Below, piece after piece: positions 1 to 9,244 of a stretch of DNA of 64,000 bases (the stretch's first letter is position 1; every line of letters begins with the position of its first letter). The DNA is from Tetmemena sp. SeJ-2015 (Eukaryota; Ciliophora; Spirotrichea; Sporadotrichida; Oxytrichidae), in contig JAJKFJ010022773.1 in assembly GCA_027382625.1 (NCBI GenBank), positions 1-64,000 on the forward strand, given 5' to 3'. The position numbers and the translations under genes were made by a program. The notes under the pieces are model-generated. The model was not told the DNA's origin. It made no database searches and saw only the letters and a list, made by a program, of their open reading frames with translations.

Positions 1-889
1 CAGGGGTTCAAAGTCAAAATAAAAAAGCAGCAACTTTCGAAATCACAAAATCTTACCTTGCATTTTTAAGGGTCTAAAAAAATTTTTTAACTATCCTAAA
101 TCTCCCTATCAAAATTCATTATTCTAGCCGGGATCACAAAAATTCTCCACGATCTTTGATTTTAGTTTATCTATACTTTAAATTTTTTCTAAACCAGTTT
201 GAATTCGTCTGGACAGTGTCAAATTTAAATTTAAAAGACAAAGCACTTTTTAAAAGACCACCGAAATAAATAAATTTTCCCTTTTAAAATTTTTAAATTT
301 AAGCTACCTTTTCTAGCAATCTTTAAAATTTTAGTATTTTCACTGATTTCTCCCGGGGAAAAAAATCATAATTTTAGCCAACTCTACTTTTTTTTTAGCT
401 ACCCTCACTCAAAAAATAAATCTCACGGATTTTCAGCTAGAGGGGTTCCAGAACTGCAAGCGTTCCGGGGAGAATTTAAACCCTTGCTTAATCTGAATTA
501 ATTTCACTTTTGACTATCACCCTGATTCTTACAATACTCAGCCACCAGAGATACTTGTAACACTGCTGCACGTTGGGAGGAATGTTCCTAAAAGGCTTTA
601 TATAATCAGTGGATGTGCTCTAAGTTATTAGCTGAAAATTATGTGATCATGATTGACGCCATGAATTTGGACTGTATGGCTAACATGTATCAATACCTTC
701 CAATTTTCTAGGACATATATAAGTATTGCGAATCAGGCCTATTAACACCAATTTTTTTAAGGGTTTTTCCTTCTTTTTAAAATTTTCCCAGGGTTCAAAA
801 TTTTTTATCCTAAAAATTTTAAAAACTTTTAAAGGGCCCCCCAATTACGAACTTTAACTTGATATTCATATAAAATTTGTTATTTAGCT
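1..889. other. AT-rich stretch without recognised gene
   Basis: No reading frame with coding character was found on either strand under the TAA/TAG=Gln code. The stretch is AT-rich with runs of A and T and a few G/C runs. It lies downstream of the kinase gene that ends at 890 on the minus strand and may be germline-limited spacer. Confidence 0.5.
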
Positions 890-3800
890 TCACCTAACGA
901 CGACAGTAGTAGCAGCCTATGCGGTATTTCTTGATGAGCATGTTATTTATTAATAGAACCTTTGTTATAGGATGGCATAGTTTTCATCGTAGTAATATTC
1001 ATTAAAGAGTTCTTGTACTGAGTCTCTCCTTAGTAGAATTACACTCTTTTGCATGCCCTCCTCATCTTAGTCTTTCCAGTCACTGTTACAGTTTTAGGAG
1101 TCAAAGTTGTCTTTGTTCTATATATTTTTAAATAAAATTGTGATATAGATATTACAGCTGGGATAAACGGCGCTTTAATTCTTAGCTGTTTCAGCTCTTC
1201 CCAAGGGTAGTTTTTAATCCAAGGGTGATTTTTAACTTCTGAGGGTCCGTTCAATCCAAGTCTATTCTAGGGTTTTCTCTAGATCATTTTATTTATAAAG
1301 TCGGCTCCTTCGATACTCCAGCCTTGCGGAATTTCCATCCTCTTAATTTGAACTTGCTTTGAGAGGATGTTATCCCTAATTTCTTTTCTAGATTTTCCCA
1401 TATATGGCCTCTAAAGACAATTAAACAAGAGAGGAAAGAGATTACCTTGCCCATCATGCATTCATAGGCAATCACTCCAACGGCGAAGTAGTCAACAGCA
1501 ACTCCATGATTTTAACGGCACATCACTTCAGGCGCCATATAGCCCGGAGTTCCCGATGTCTCTTTCGAATTTTCCGGGCTCCATATTCTAGCAATACCAA
1601 AGTCAGTGACTTTGAGATAGCCTCTCTCGTCAAACACCAAATTCTCAGGCTTGATATCCCTGTGGATAATACTCATGCTGTGGATATACTCAAGAGCGAC
1701 CAAAATGCTCGTAATAAAAAACTTGGTCTGCTCCTCATTAAATCTCCTGTGACGAGCAATGTGATAACGAAGGTCTCCTCCAGTCAACAGATCCATCACT
1801 AAGTACAGATTGTCTCTATCTTAGAACGCATATTGCATGTTCACGATAAAGCTAAAATAGTAAATCGTTAACACCAAAGTGGATACTTATGATTCAACTG
1901 CTATATAGATATAATAGAATAGAATAAGAGAAATTAAAATCAAATATCTTCAAGGAAACTCTGGGCTTGCGTCCTCCGTTTGCTGCTGGCACTGCTTTCT
2001 GACATTGAACCCAGTTCGATGGACTGTAATGACGAGTAATGTATTCTATATGATTTACATTTGCTACTGTCAATAAAATACTTGGAGTTGTATAAGTAGC
2101 CAGAACTCCTCGCAGATGTAGGGTCTGAAGCCTTCTGCTCTTTGTAAACGTTTGCAATCTCTCGCTCTCTGTCGGATCTCTCTATAAGGAGATTTATGAA
2201 AAGATTTATTTACCGATTTTGCATAACTAGAGACCATCAGCTACTTTATCTTCTGCAAATATCTCAGTAAATGAGAATTCATCCAAGCCCATGCACCTCA
2301 TCAACTTACTCCAGAGATCAAACGCGTTGAAGAACACGAGTAAGATAAGTGTAGCTGGGAAAATCTTTTAGAATTACTCACCTATCAAAAGGGAATAGGG
2401 TCCATGGCACCGAGCATCCTATGAAAAGCTGTACCCTCTATATGTAGAATTTTCAAAAAATTAACGCATAGTGGAGCTGCTAATTTAGTCAAATAGTTTG
2501 CTGAAAATAGAAGTGAAAAAGAATCTGTTTGTCTGTTAGGGTGCACCTCATAATAAGAACTTAGCTTCAAGTTGAAGAGTCCAAAGTATACGCTAGAAGT
2601 AAGGAAGATAAGAATAGTATTTGAGCAAATATTGAAGATAAGAGAGCTTGAATCATTCTTGGGGATAAGATCAAGAATTTTCAAGTCCATCTTTAGAAGA
2701 ATAACCAGTTCACCAGAAATCAATACTATTGATAGGAGAATTGAGAAAACTGCGAACACCTTATAAAGCAGAGGTTTAATCTTCAAATACCAGTACCAAT
2801 CTAGTTTATCTCTATAATTGCCTAAATTCCCACTTCTTTCTTGGATGAGTTTGGACTATATCTTTTTCTTTGGATTACTTTAGTTGTTATAAAGGTCTTC
2901 AGTGAAGAATGTGATCTCTAATTGCTCCTCATATTAGACTTCTCTTCTTCGTGCTTCTAGTAGTTGATATTTTAATTAGCGATTTAGTAGCACAATAGAT
3001 GCTCTGTCTCCCTTTCTGTATTTGGAATCAACTTGGTCTTTACTTGGGAAAGCAAAGAGACGGTTAACAGTTTCCATTGGGCACCTGCTAATCATCTCAT
3101 CCAAAAGCTTCTTGAGATCATCCTCAAAAGTAAACTTTCTGAGAGTGAGAATGCTCTGAATGATGTCTTCTAAATCAATCTTGGAACTTTGGTAGTTCTC
3201 CTCGCACAGGCTTAATTTGAAGAGACACAAGTCGTATAACTTGCTTACGTTAGTCATTCTGAAGCAGTACTTAGGCATCGCTACTACTCCATATCCCAAG
3301 AAGATTATGATCTAGAAGAGACCCCAAGCGTTTGACAGGGCTATGATGAATCCTTTGAAAGTCATCCTAAATAATTTATATGACATTTCATACTTTCTCT
3401 TACTTTTCGAAAGTGTTCTGAGTCCAAAGATAAATGAGGAACCCTCCTCCAATGATTCCCATCACCGTGTAGTAGATTGCATTTCTCTGGAGAGTGCTCT
3501 TGATTTTATCCTTGGTTGTGAACTCTCCGTTCTTTACAAACTCTTGCAGGAAAGGCAGAAAGCCCCAACAGAGGACGAAGGCTGTCCAATAGTAGAACTT
3601 CCACATATTTTCAAGATAAGAATTAGTTGCCTGTTATTCCTCATCAGACAATTTATACTACTGTGATGTCTAAAAAAGAGATGAGTGGGATTCATTTTTG
3701 TAATTACCAAGAGCACATCCAGAGGCAGAATAGCTATGATTGATATTCCCAAATACCAGCCTGTGAAAGTGACCACCTTCACTATTAAAGGCGCATCAGC

Positions 3801-4222
3801 TCTGGAATACTTCAGCACCAGGTATAGTGTGAAACTCGAGATGATTATAAGCTGAACAATAGAAAACAAGAAGAGAAACATTTTGTATTTTAATTGTATT
3901 TGTCAATTAAATTTTGAGTATAAGATTTTTCACTCATTGAGAACTGAGTTCACACTTCGCTTCGTGAGCACTCGAGCTTTAGACATCTCCTTCATCGCAA
4001 ACAGCCTCATGTCTTTCTTGCGTTCCACTTTCCAGACCTTTCCAAAGCCTCCCTTGCCGATAGCATAGTGGAATTAAAAGTTGCTCTTACTCACAGCCAC
4101 ATTAATTTCTGTAAAGAATAAAAATACTTCACAAGTTTACCATTTTGCTCTTCCTCCAATATTTCTGCCTTAAAATTACTCAATATAAATAAATAGTAAA
4201 TTTGTAAATTACAGTTGCCCAT
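890..4222 (-). CDS. AGC-type Ser/Thr protein kinase, split around a nested gene
   Basis: Protein kinase read on the minus strand in two separated blocks. Block 1 (4222 to about 3933) starts with MGNC, a possible N-myristoylation signal, and carries the glycine loop GKGGFGKVW and the lysine AMKEMSK. Block 2 (about 1900 to 890) starts at LNHNFIVN and carries YLVMDLLTGGDL, catalytic loop HRDIKPEN, DFG, the activation-segment end GTPGYMAPE, and an AGC-style tail (KAPFIPANKDNFDS). Introns are seen at 1457-1423 (35 nt) and near 1155-1118 (38 nt), plus one just inside block 2. A complete LMBR1-type gene lies between the blocks. Joining them directly lacks about five residues expected in the alpha-C helix region (the usual R-x-L-L), so a tiny segment may lie elsewhere. 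The kinase appears catalytically complete. Stop is TGA at 892-890. The exact AGC subfamily is uncertain; it resembles the YANK/PKA-like ciliate kinases. Confidence 0.85.
1940..3881 (-). CDS. LMBR1 domain-containing membrane protein (LMBD2-like), nested in the kinase gene
   Basis: Multi-pass membrane protein of the LMBR1 family, closest in layout to LMBRD2. The start at 3881 begins MFLFLFSIVQLIIISSF, a first membrane segment. The N-terminal region has LPLDVLLV, typical of the family. A middle block (3606-3400) reads MWKFYYWTAF...FLPFLQEF...KIKSTLQRNAIYY, matching the LMBD2 pattern. The diagnostic block at 2786-2385 reads SSYYEVHPNRQTDSFSLLFSANYL and ends LGAMDPIPF. The C-terminal part continues through FFNAFDLWSKL and an ERE-rich segment and ends at TGA 1942-1940. 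Short GT...AG introns (about 17-38 nt) separate the exons, for example one before TSQQYKLSDE and one before ERSDRERE. The whole gene sits between the first and second blocks of the kinase gene on the same strand. Confidence 0.85.
4180..4212 (-). other. IES, pointer GTAATTT
   Basis: A 33-bp AT-rich insert directly after the MGNC start of the kinase. It is flanked by direct repeats of GTAATTT (minus strand). Removing the insert with one repeat copy keeps the frame and gives MGNCNFKAEILEEE. Because 33 is a multiple of three the frame alone does not prove excision; base composition and the 7-bp repeat do the arguing. Confidence 0.6.
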
Positions 4223-4269
4223 TAGTAAGTTTATCAAAATACTATTAAATTTATTTGTAATTTAGCTGC

Positions 4270-6159
4270 TCAACTCTCTTCTTTTTTACCCCAACTCTCT
4301 CTTCGATTTAATGTCTTTTAGTTTGTAAAATCATTAAAATAAAACCTAGTTTCTATTTTGCTATAAATATTAGGGCTTGGCTGGCTCTTTTTATAGTTTG
4401 TCCTCTGGAAGTCCATACTGCTTGTTACTTTACCTGGACACTACCTGCCTGATAAAATAAAGATACTTGCTAAATTGATTGAGGAAGAGTAGTAGCTGGA
4501 CTAGTCTTCATTGGCTGATTGCTTAAGGATAGGTGTCAGATTAGAAGTAATGGACTCTATTTCAACCTGTGATGATTGCTACTTGCCCTGAATTTAAAAT
4601 TATAGTTTGAATTAAGGGAGTTATCTAAATCTTCTAGACGCTGTTCTGATTGTTTTTGATATGCTTGGTGGTTTGGCTTTTGGAAAAGAAGATCTGCTGG
4701 CTTTTCTATTCGATGGGGTTCTTATCAGCTTCATTTATCGGAGTGAGTCCACTAGCCAACTTAAAAGAGTGCTTCTTTTAGGAGAAGTTTTCATAGTTTT
4801 ATCGCTGCTGGTAGGGAGTCTGGTAGCCTACTGCGTTTATTCTTTCTAAGTACTTTTATTTCTTATTATCTGGTGATTGAAAATTTGAGTTGGGGAGAGG
4901 AGAGCGTTCGTTTTCAAACTCCTACTAATAAAAATGTTAAAGAATCTTTTCATTTAATCTCTGGGGTAAAGGATTCTCTAAAGGTTCTCAATGTATAAAG
5001 TTTTGGTTGAGGATATCCTAACTTTCTCAGCAAGCTTCTTGAAACTAGTTCCTAGAGTGACAATGATCTTCTTGCCTTAGACTATGGGAAATTCACACTT
5101 GTAGTGACTGTTCCTTCTACAAGCAATAAGTAAAAGTTTGGTTCTTGTGAATGAAATCTCTAGTAGATACTCTTTTAAATCATTAAGGATCAAGTGTTCT
5201 TAGAACTTCACTTTTCTATCCCCTGGCAAATCAGGCTCATCCTTGAAAAAAAGAGGTGTAAACTTTTGTCTAACTACAGAAGAAAATAAACTCTCTCATG
5301 CTATTCTTACATCTCTTTCTCTGTTCGTACTGGAGAGTGTTTGCAATGGTTGAGTCATAGGATTTATACTGGGCCTCATCAATTATACTATTTTGACTCT
5401 TGTTATCTTTTGGTGTTATCTGCTCCTCTTTGCTCTAAGTTTTAGGAGATTGGAAAATTCCTTAGCCAGGGAAAATTGGATCTGAGTCTTGATACTGTTT
5501 CTAGGATGAAATTCGTGGTAGGGTAGTTTTCTGAAAGTCGATACTGTCTCTTCTCTAATCCCCATTCGCAGACCCTAATTCCTCTTGAGAACTCTAATAC
5601 AGGTTTAAACGCTTGCTTGATAGTTACATCTCTTCTGATTCAGTTGCGAGGTGGTTCGATGCTTGACTTCTTAGATTTGAAAACGTGAGGTTTCTTTGCA
5701 ATAAAGCCAATTAGCCTTTCCTGGTTCTGCCTGTCTTGCTCCAATTTTTTGAAATCCACAGTCGGCTTTTAATTGGTGAGCCTCTTCAGCATTTTCTAAG
5801 AGAATAACATGATATGTTACTTCAAGGCTTACAAAGTTCTCATTCATGATGTTGGTGAGGTGCTCCTTGCGTTGTCTGCCATTGCCAAATCCAGACCTCA
5901 TGAGCTCATCATACTCTAGCACAAAATTAGGATTAATCAGGTGATCAACTTCCCACTACTACTTACAGGGGTTTTGAAATTGCTCAGAGCGGTCAGAGCA
6001 AATGATATTAGTCAACCTGTGCAGATAGATGGCAGTCTGGCGCTTCTATTCAAACTCCTCAGGCGATGCCCACTGAAACTTCTTCTGCTTGTAATACAAC
6101 TCAGGCTGGTTGCTATTGTTCTGCTACTACTGAAACTGAGGAGGTTTAGTCTGATTCAT
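4270..6159 (-). CDS. Hypothetical protein, about 610 aa
   Basis: Long open frame on the minus strand from ATG at 6159 (MNQTKPPQFQQQQ...) to TGA at 4272-4270, with many in-frame TAA/TAG read as Gln. The N-terminal ~170 residues look globular (SPEEFEQKRQTAIYLHRL, VDHLINPNFVLEYDELM, GFQKIGARQAEP). They are followed by a Gln/Ser/Lys-rich part, a second globular stretch (PLFFKDEPDLPGDRKV, CEFPIVQGKKIIVTLG) and a disordered tail. One 33-bp IES is inferred at 5279-5311. I do not recognise the family. The last 250 residues could contain undetected frame changes, so the C-terminus is less certain than the N-terminus. Confidence 0.65.
5279..5311 (-). other. IES, pointer TGTA
   Basis: A 33-bp insert between two TGTA repeats (minus strand) contains an in-frame TGA. 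Removing it gives ERDVVRQKF and rejoins two open frames. A GT...AG intron of 37 nt at the same place would not restore the downstream frame, so an IES fits better than an intron. Confidence 0.6.
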
Positions 6160-6180
6160 TTACTCAAATAGCTAATCACT

Positions 6181-6354
6181 AATAATTATTTATCCTGCTT
6201 AATTGTTTATTCCAGAATATATTAATTCACAAATACACTCACACTCATTTAAATGATGGATTTGAGTATTGAATCTGATTGATATGTGAATGAATAGAAT
6301 TAATTGCTTATGCATTTGGTTACAGATTCATTGCGAAATGAAAGTGAGTGGGTG
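6181..6354. other. Intergenic, AT-rich
   Basis: Short AT-rich spacer between the start of the hypothetical minus-strand gene (6159) and the end of the small Cys-rich ORF. No motif recognised. Confidence 0.4.
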
Positions 6355-6357
6355 AGA

Positions 6358-6555
6358 TCAGTGGTGCTTGAGCTTCATCTTCTTGCAGTGTTTTCCATTC
6401 TTTATCTTGTAGCCCGTGCCATTGCACTTCTTGCAGACGCATCTGTTGCAACGCTTGTTCTTGTGGGAGTTCCACTGAGTGCCATGGCACTTGTGGCAGT
6501 GAGGGTTAACTACAGCGTGTGGTAGGTGAGGTCTTGCCTGCCCATGGCCTCCCAT
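6358..6555 (-). CDS. Small Cys/His-rich putative zinc-binding protein (65 aa)
   Basis: A 65-residue ORF beginning MGGHGQARPHLPHAVV. It contains CHKCHGTQW and, 14 residues further, CNRCVCKKCNGTGY. These pairs of CxxC with GT[GQ]-aromatic turns resemble the DnaJ-type Cys-rich repeats and small plant/ciliate CxxC proteins, and suggest metal binding. The C-terminus is basic (KHCKKMKLKHH) and ends with TGA. The frame is open upstream without another ATG, so 6555 is the likely start. It lies head-to-head with the C2-domain gene, whose start is 122 bp away. Function unknown. Confidence 0.55.
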   Translation of the reverse strand: MGGHGQARPHLPHAVVNPHCHKCHGTQWNSHKNKRCNRCVCKKCNGTGYKIKNGKHCKKMKLKHH

Positions 6556-6676
6556 AGGTTGAGTATAGCCTTATTAGCAATCTCTAACGCACGTTAGAAT
6601 TACTGACCAAACTTAGGAGAATTAGTAGAGATAGATAATGAAATGTGTTTATTATAATTATATCGAGCTAAAAATA

Positions 6677-7905
6677 ATGCAATCTATCTCAGGCGGAGGA
6701 AACCTACTCATCAATATCGTGGAGGCTAAGCTCTCTAGAGACACAGAGACTTTCGGGTAAGAAGATTCTCATTTTCATTTGAACCTTTCCTTAATCCTCG
6801 CTTTAGAAAGATGGATCCGTTTGCAGTATTAGAATTGGGCGGACAGAAGTACAGGACGAGAACTCACCAAGGCGCAGGAAAGACTCCCGTGTGGAATCAT
6901 GTAAGATATTACTTAAATGACATCTTGTTAAGGAATTCACCCTCAGAGTCAGCTCCATGAATGACGATATCACTCTCAAGATTATGGACGAGGATGTCAC
7001 CTCTGATGATTTCGTAAGTCTCACTATCGCTCTAACTGTCTTTAGGTGGGTATGGCAGTCATCAAGCTATTCTTAGATTAATAAATTAAATTCTGTATTT
7101 TATCTTATATTGTAGTTCAATATCAGCTCTTTGCATTAACGGAGGAGTGAGGGACTGGTTCACAATCAACTACAAGAATAAACCCGCAGGATCAGTCTTG
7201 TAAATATCATCATAACATTTCATACTGCTTCTATAGGATCTCTACCAGATACATGCAATAGTAGTCTGCTCAGCAGCCAGGAGCCATGCCACAGATGATG
7301 CCCGGTATGGAACCATTATTTGTATTATTATGGCTCCCCAGGGTATGCCTCCTCAAGGCATGCCAGTTGGAGCACCAATGGGCTTCCAACAGCCACCAAT
7401 GTATCAACAGCCTCCTCCTATGGGCTTCCAACAACAACCTATGGGTTATCAGCAACCTCGTCCTGCCTATCCTCCTGCAGGGTTCTAACAGCCACCCATG
7501 GGCTATCAACAGCCACCAGGATACCAGCCAGCTCCAGGCTTCTAGCAACCTCCTCCAGGCTACCAAGCTCCTCCTGGCTACCAAGCTCCACCAGGCTACT
7601 AAGCACCACCAGGCTATAATGCTGCTCCCATGGGCTACCAACAGCCTCCTGGCTACCCTGTTGGCTATCAACAGCCACAAGTCGCTTATGCTCAACCTAT
7701 AAATCATATCATAAGATCAGAGAATAAAATCAAAATTAATTATTACTCTTCACTAACTTTTTTCAACGTTATTATTTTGAGCTGCGTTTATCTAGTTTTA
7801 GTACTACCAACTAGGCCTAATAACTTTGACTCCGTTTATTGCTGCTACACCCTCAGGGTTTATTTGCTTGTAGTATTCTAATGTCTCTACTAAATATATA
7901 AATGA
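6677..7905 (+). CDS. C2-domain protein with Pro/Gln/Tyr-rich tail
   Basis: Starts MQSISGGGNLLINIVEAKLS and folds as a C2 domain: KMDPFAVLELGGQKYRT, TPVWNHEFTLRV and TLKIMDEDVTSDDF. The conserved acidic residues (MDPF, DEDVTSDD) suggest Ca2+-dependent membrane binding. A ciliate-typical block follows (SALCINGGVRDWFTINYKNKPAG), then a long tail of GY/QQP/PPG repeats, as in proteins that combine C2 with a disordered proline-rich region. Four GT...AG introns are visible: 6751-6800 (about), 6902-6933 (about), 7015-7046 (about) and 7200-7241 (about). Two IESs interrupt the frame (7068-7120 and 7307-7329). The frame stays open to TGA at 7903-7905, overlapping the 3' end of the convergent dihydrouridine synthase gene by 156 bp. 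An undetected IES near 7700 could shorten this tail. Confidence 0.85.
7068..7120 (+). other. IES, pointer TAT
   Basis: A 53-bp AT-rich insert between two TAT repeats. Removal converts an out-of-frame stretch into VIKLSALCINGG, the expected continuation of the C2-domain protein. No GT...AG intron of suitable length is available here. Confidence 0.75.
7307..7329 (+). other. IES, pointer ATGG
   Basis: A 23-bp excision (19 bp plus one ATGG) between two ATGG repeats. It shifts the frame by two and joins MPQMMPGM to APQGMPPQGM, restoring the repeat pattern of the tail exactly. The insert has no splice-site ends, so it cannot be an intron. Confidence 0.85.
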
Positions 7906-9138
7906 AGTATAGGAAAATTATAACTACTAATACATGCCCTACCTGTCCCTTGTTTTTCTTGTCAATAGCCTAATCAGCCAGGTATTTCCTAAACTTGCCG
8001 CCCTCGTACTCCCCACTGAATAAGTTAATCACTGGCTTCACAAGCACAGAGTTAGGTATGCGTTCTCCATGGTCGAGTGCACTTTCCTATTCCTTCTGAG
8101 CCCATTCAGCATACTTCCTTATAATCTGCTCTCTGCTCAAGGAGGGAGTGTCATATCCAAAGAGCTTTAAAAACATTTCAATTTTAAGCTGTCTGTCAAC
8201 AGCAGGCAGGGTCCAAGGAAAGTTATAAGCCAACCTCCCACACATAACTCCCTCCAGACCATGCTTCTCATCCAAGACTTCCTTAATTTTAGCTGGGTCG
8301 TTGAGTCCTCCGTTTATGACGAATCTCAGGTCTGGGAAGTCTTGCTTGAGTTTAAACACCCAGTCGTATTTAAGTTCTGGAATAGACCTATTCTCGTGTG
8401 GACTCAGTCCGTGCAGCAGACACTTCCTCGCATGGATTATGAACTTATTGACTCCTCCCTCGTGACTCACTATTCGAATGAAGTTGTGCACGTCCTCGTA
8501 CTTGTCCAATTAGTCCACTCCCAGTCTACACTTCACAGTCACAGGAATCTTCACAGCTTTCTGCATTGTTCGAGTCATTTCAGCCACTAACTTAGGGTCA
8601 AACATTAACACCGCCCCAAAGCACCCATCTCTAGTCTTACTAAACCAAGATAGGCATAAATTATTACTCGTTATCACTTAAGATATTTACTAGGGCATCC
8701 GCAGTTGACATTAACTTCATCATAGCCATACTCCTCCACAATCTAAGCTGCTTGAGCCATCTTTAAAGGATCATTACCGCCAAGTTAGCAGACTACTGGG
8801 TGGTTATTATCGAGTACTTGAGTATCTAGTCCTTGTTTTCTTTCAAGATTACGGCGTGCTCGTTCAGCATTTCAGTATACAGAAATGCGTTAGGAGTCAG
8901 GAAACGCATGAAGTAGCGGAAGAACCTGTCACTTATGTCTACCATGGGAGCTATGGCAAATAACTCTCTGGAGTTTGCTTGATTGAGCTTGAAAGCACTT
9001 GTCTGGCGCTGTTAAGGACTACTTCATTTCTTCAGTGAAAGTTTCTAAGGGCTCTCTGCTCTCTATATTGTCTATAAACTAAGAAGCAAATTTCTTTAAT
9101 CCTAAAACCACTTGCATTATAAGTTTAGTTGATTCCAT
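7750..9138 (-). CDS. tRNA-dihydrouridine synthase, DusA type (tRNA-Dus 20/20a)
   Basis: FMN-dependent enzyme that reduces uridine to dihydrouridine in the tRNA D-loop. Diagnostic blocks in order: FAIAPMVDISDRFFRYFMR (N-terminal barrel start), LGGNDPLKMAQAAQIVEEYG, EVNVNCGCPS (catalytic Cys in the NxNCGCP motif), TRDGCFGAVLM, VKCRLGVDQ, FIIHARKCLLHGLSPHENRS and FVINGGL. The HARK...GLSPxEN block is DusA-specific. Start 9138 (MESTKLIMQVV) gives about 60 residues before the barrel. Four frame breaks are resolved by IESs at 8982-8991, 8817-8824, 8643-8692 and 7891-7942. Stop is TGA at 7752-7750. The 3' end overlaps the convergent C2 gene. Confidence 0.9.
7891..7942 (-). other. IES, pointer GTAG
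   Basis: A 52-bp insert between GTAG repeats (minus strand). It starts GT and is followed by TAG, so it mimics an intron, but GT...AG removal leaves the wrong frame. Excision by the GTAG repeat gives KNKGQVETLEYYKQINPEG. Confidence 0.7.
8643..8692 (-). other. IES, pointer TAGTAA
   Basis: A 50-bp insert bounded by TAGTAA repeats (minus strand) interrupts the codons just after the catalytic NCGCP motif. Removal gives GCPSKTRDGCFGAVLM, the expected DusA sequence. Confidence 0.85.
8817..8824 (-). other. Apparent minimal IES, pointer TACTC
   Basis: TACTC-AAG-TACTC on the minus strand. Removing 8 bp (3 bp plus one repeat) corrects the frame to KDQILDNNHPVVCQLGGND. An assembly indel is the alternative. 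Confidence 0.5.
8982..8991 (-). other. Apparent minimal IES, pointer CAAGC
   Basis: CAAGC-TCAAT-CAAGC on the minus strand. Removing 10 bp joins DKCFQA to NSRELFAIAPMV and restores the Dus frame. Confidence 0.6.
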
Positions 9139-9244
9139 TAATTATAGAGTTTGAACAGAATTAATCCTATAGTTTAACTTTTTATGTATTAAATTCTACC
9201 AATCAATTAGAGACAACTATTTCACGACATGCTTGAAGCTCTGC

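Noticed and set aside
4661..4849. 62-codon plus-strand ORF with hydrophobic segments
   Set aside because: Antisense to the open minus-strand hypothetical gene, whose frame is continuous with Gln codons.
7270..7707. 145-codon minus-strand ORF rich in Trp, Leu and His
   Set aside because: It is the complement of the Pro/Gln/Tyr repeat tail of the C2-domain gene and has no features of its own.
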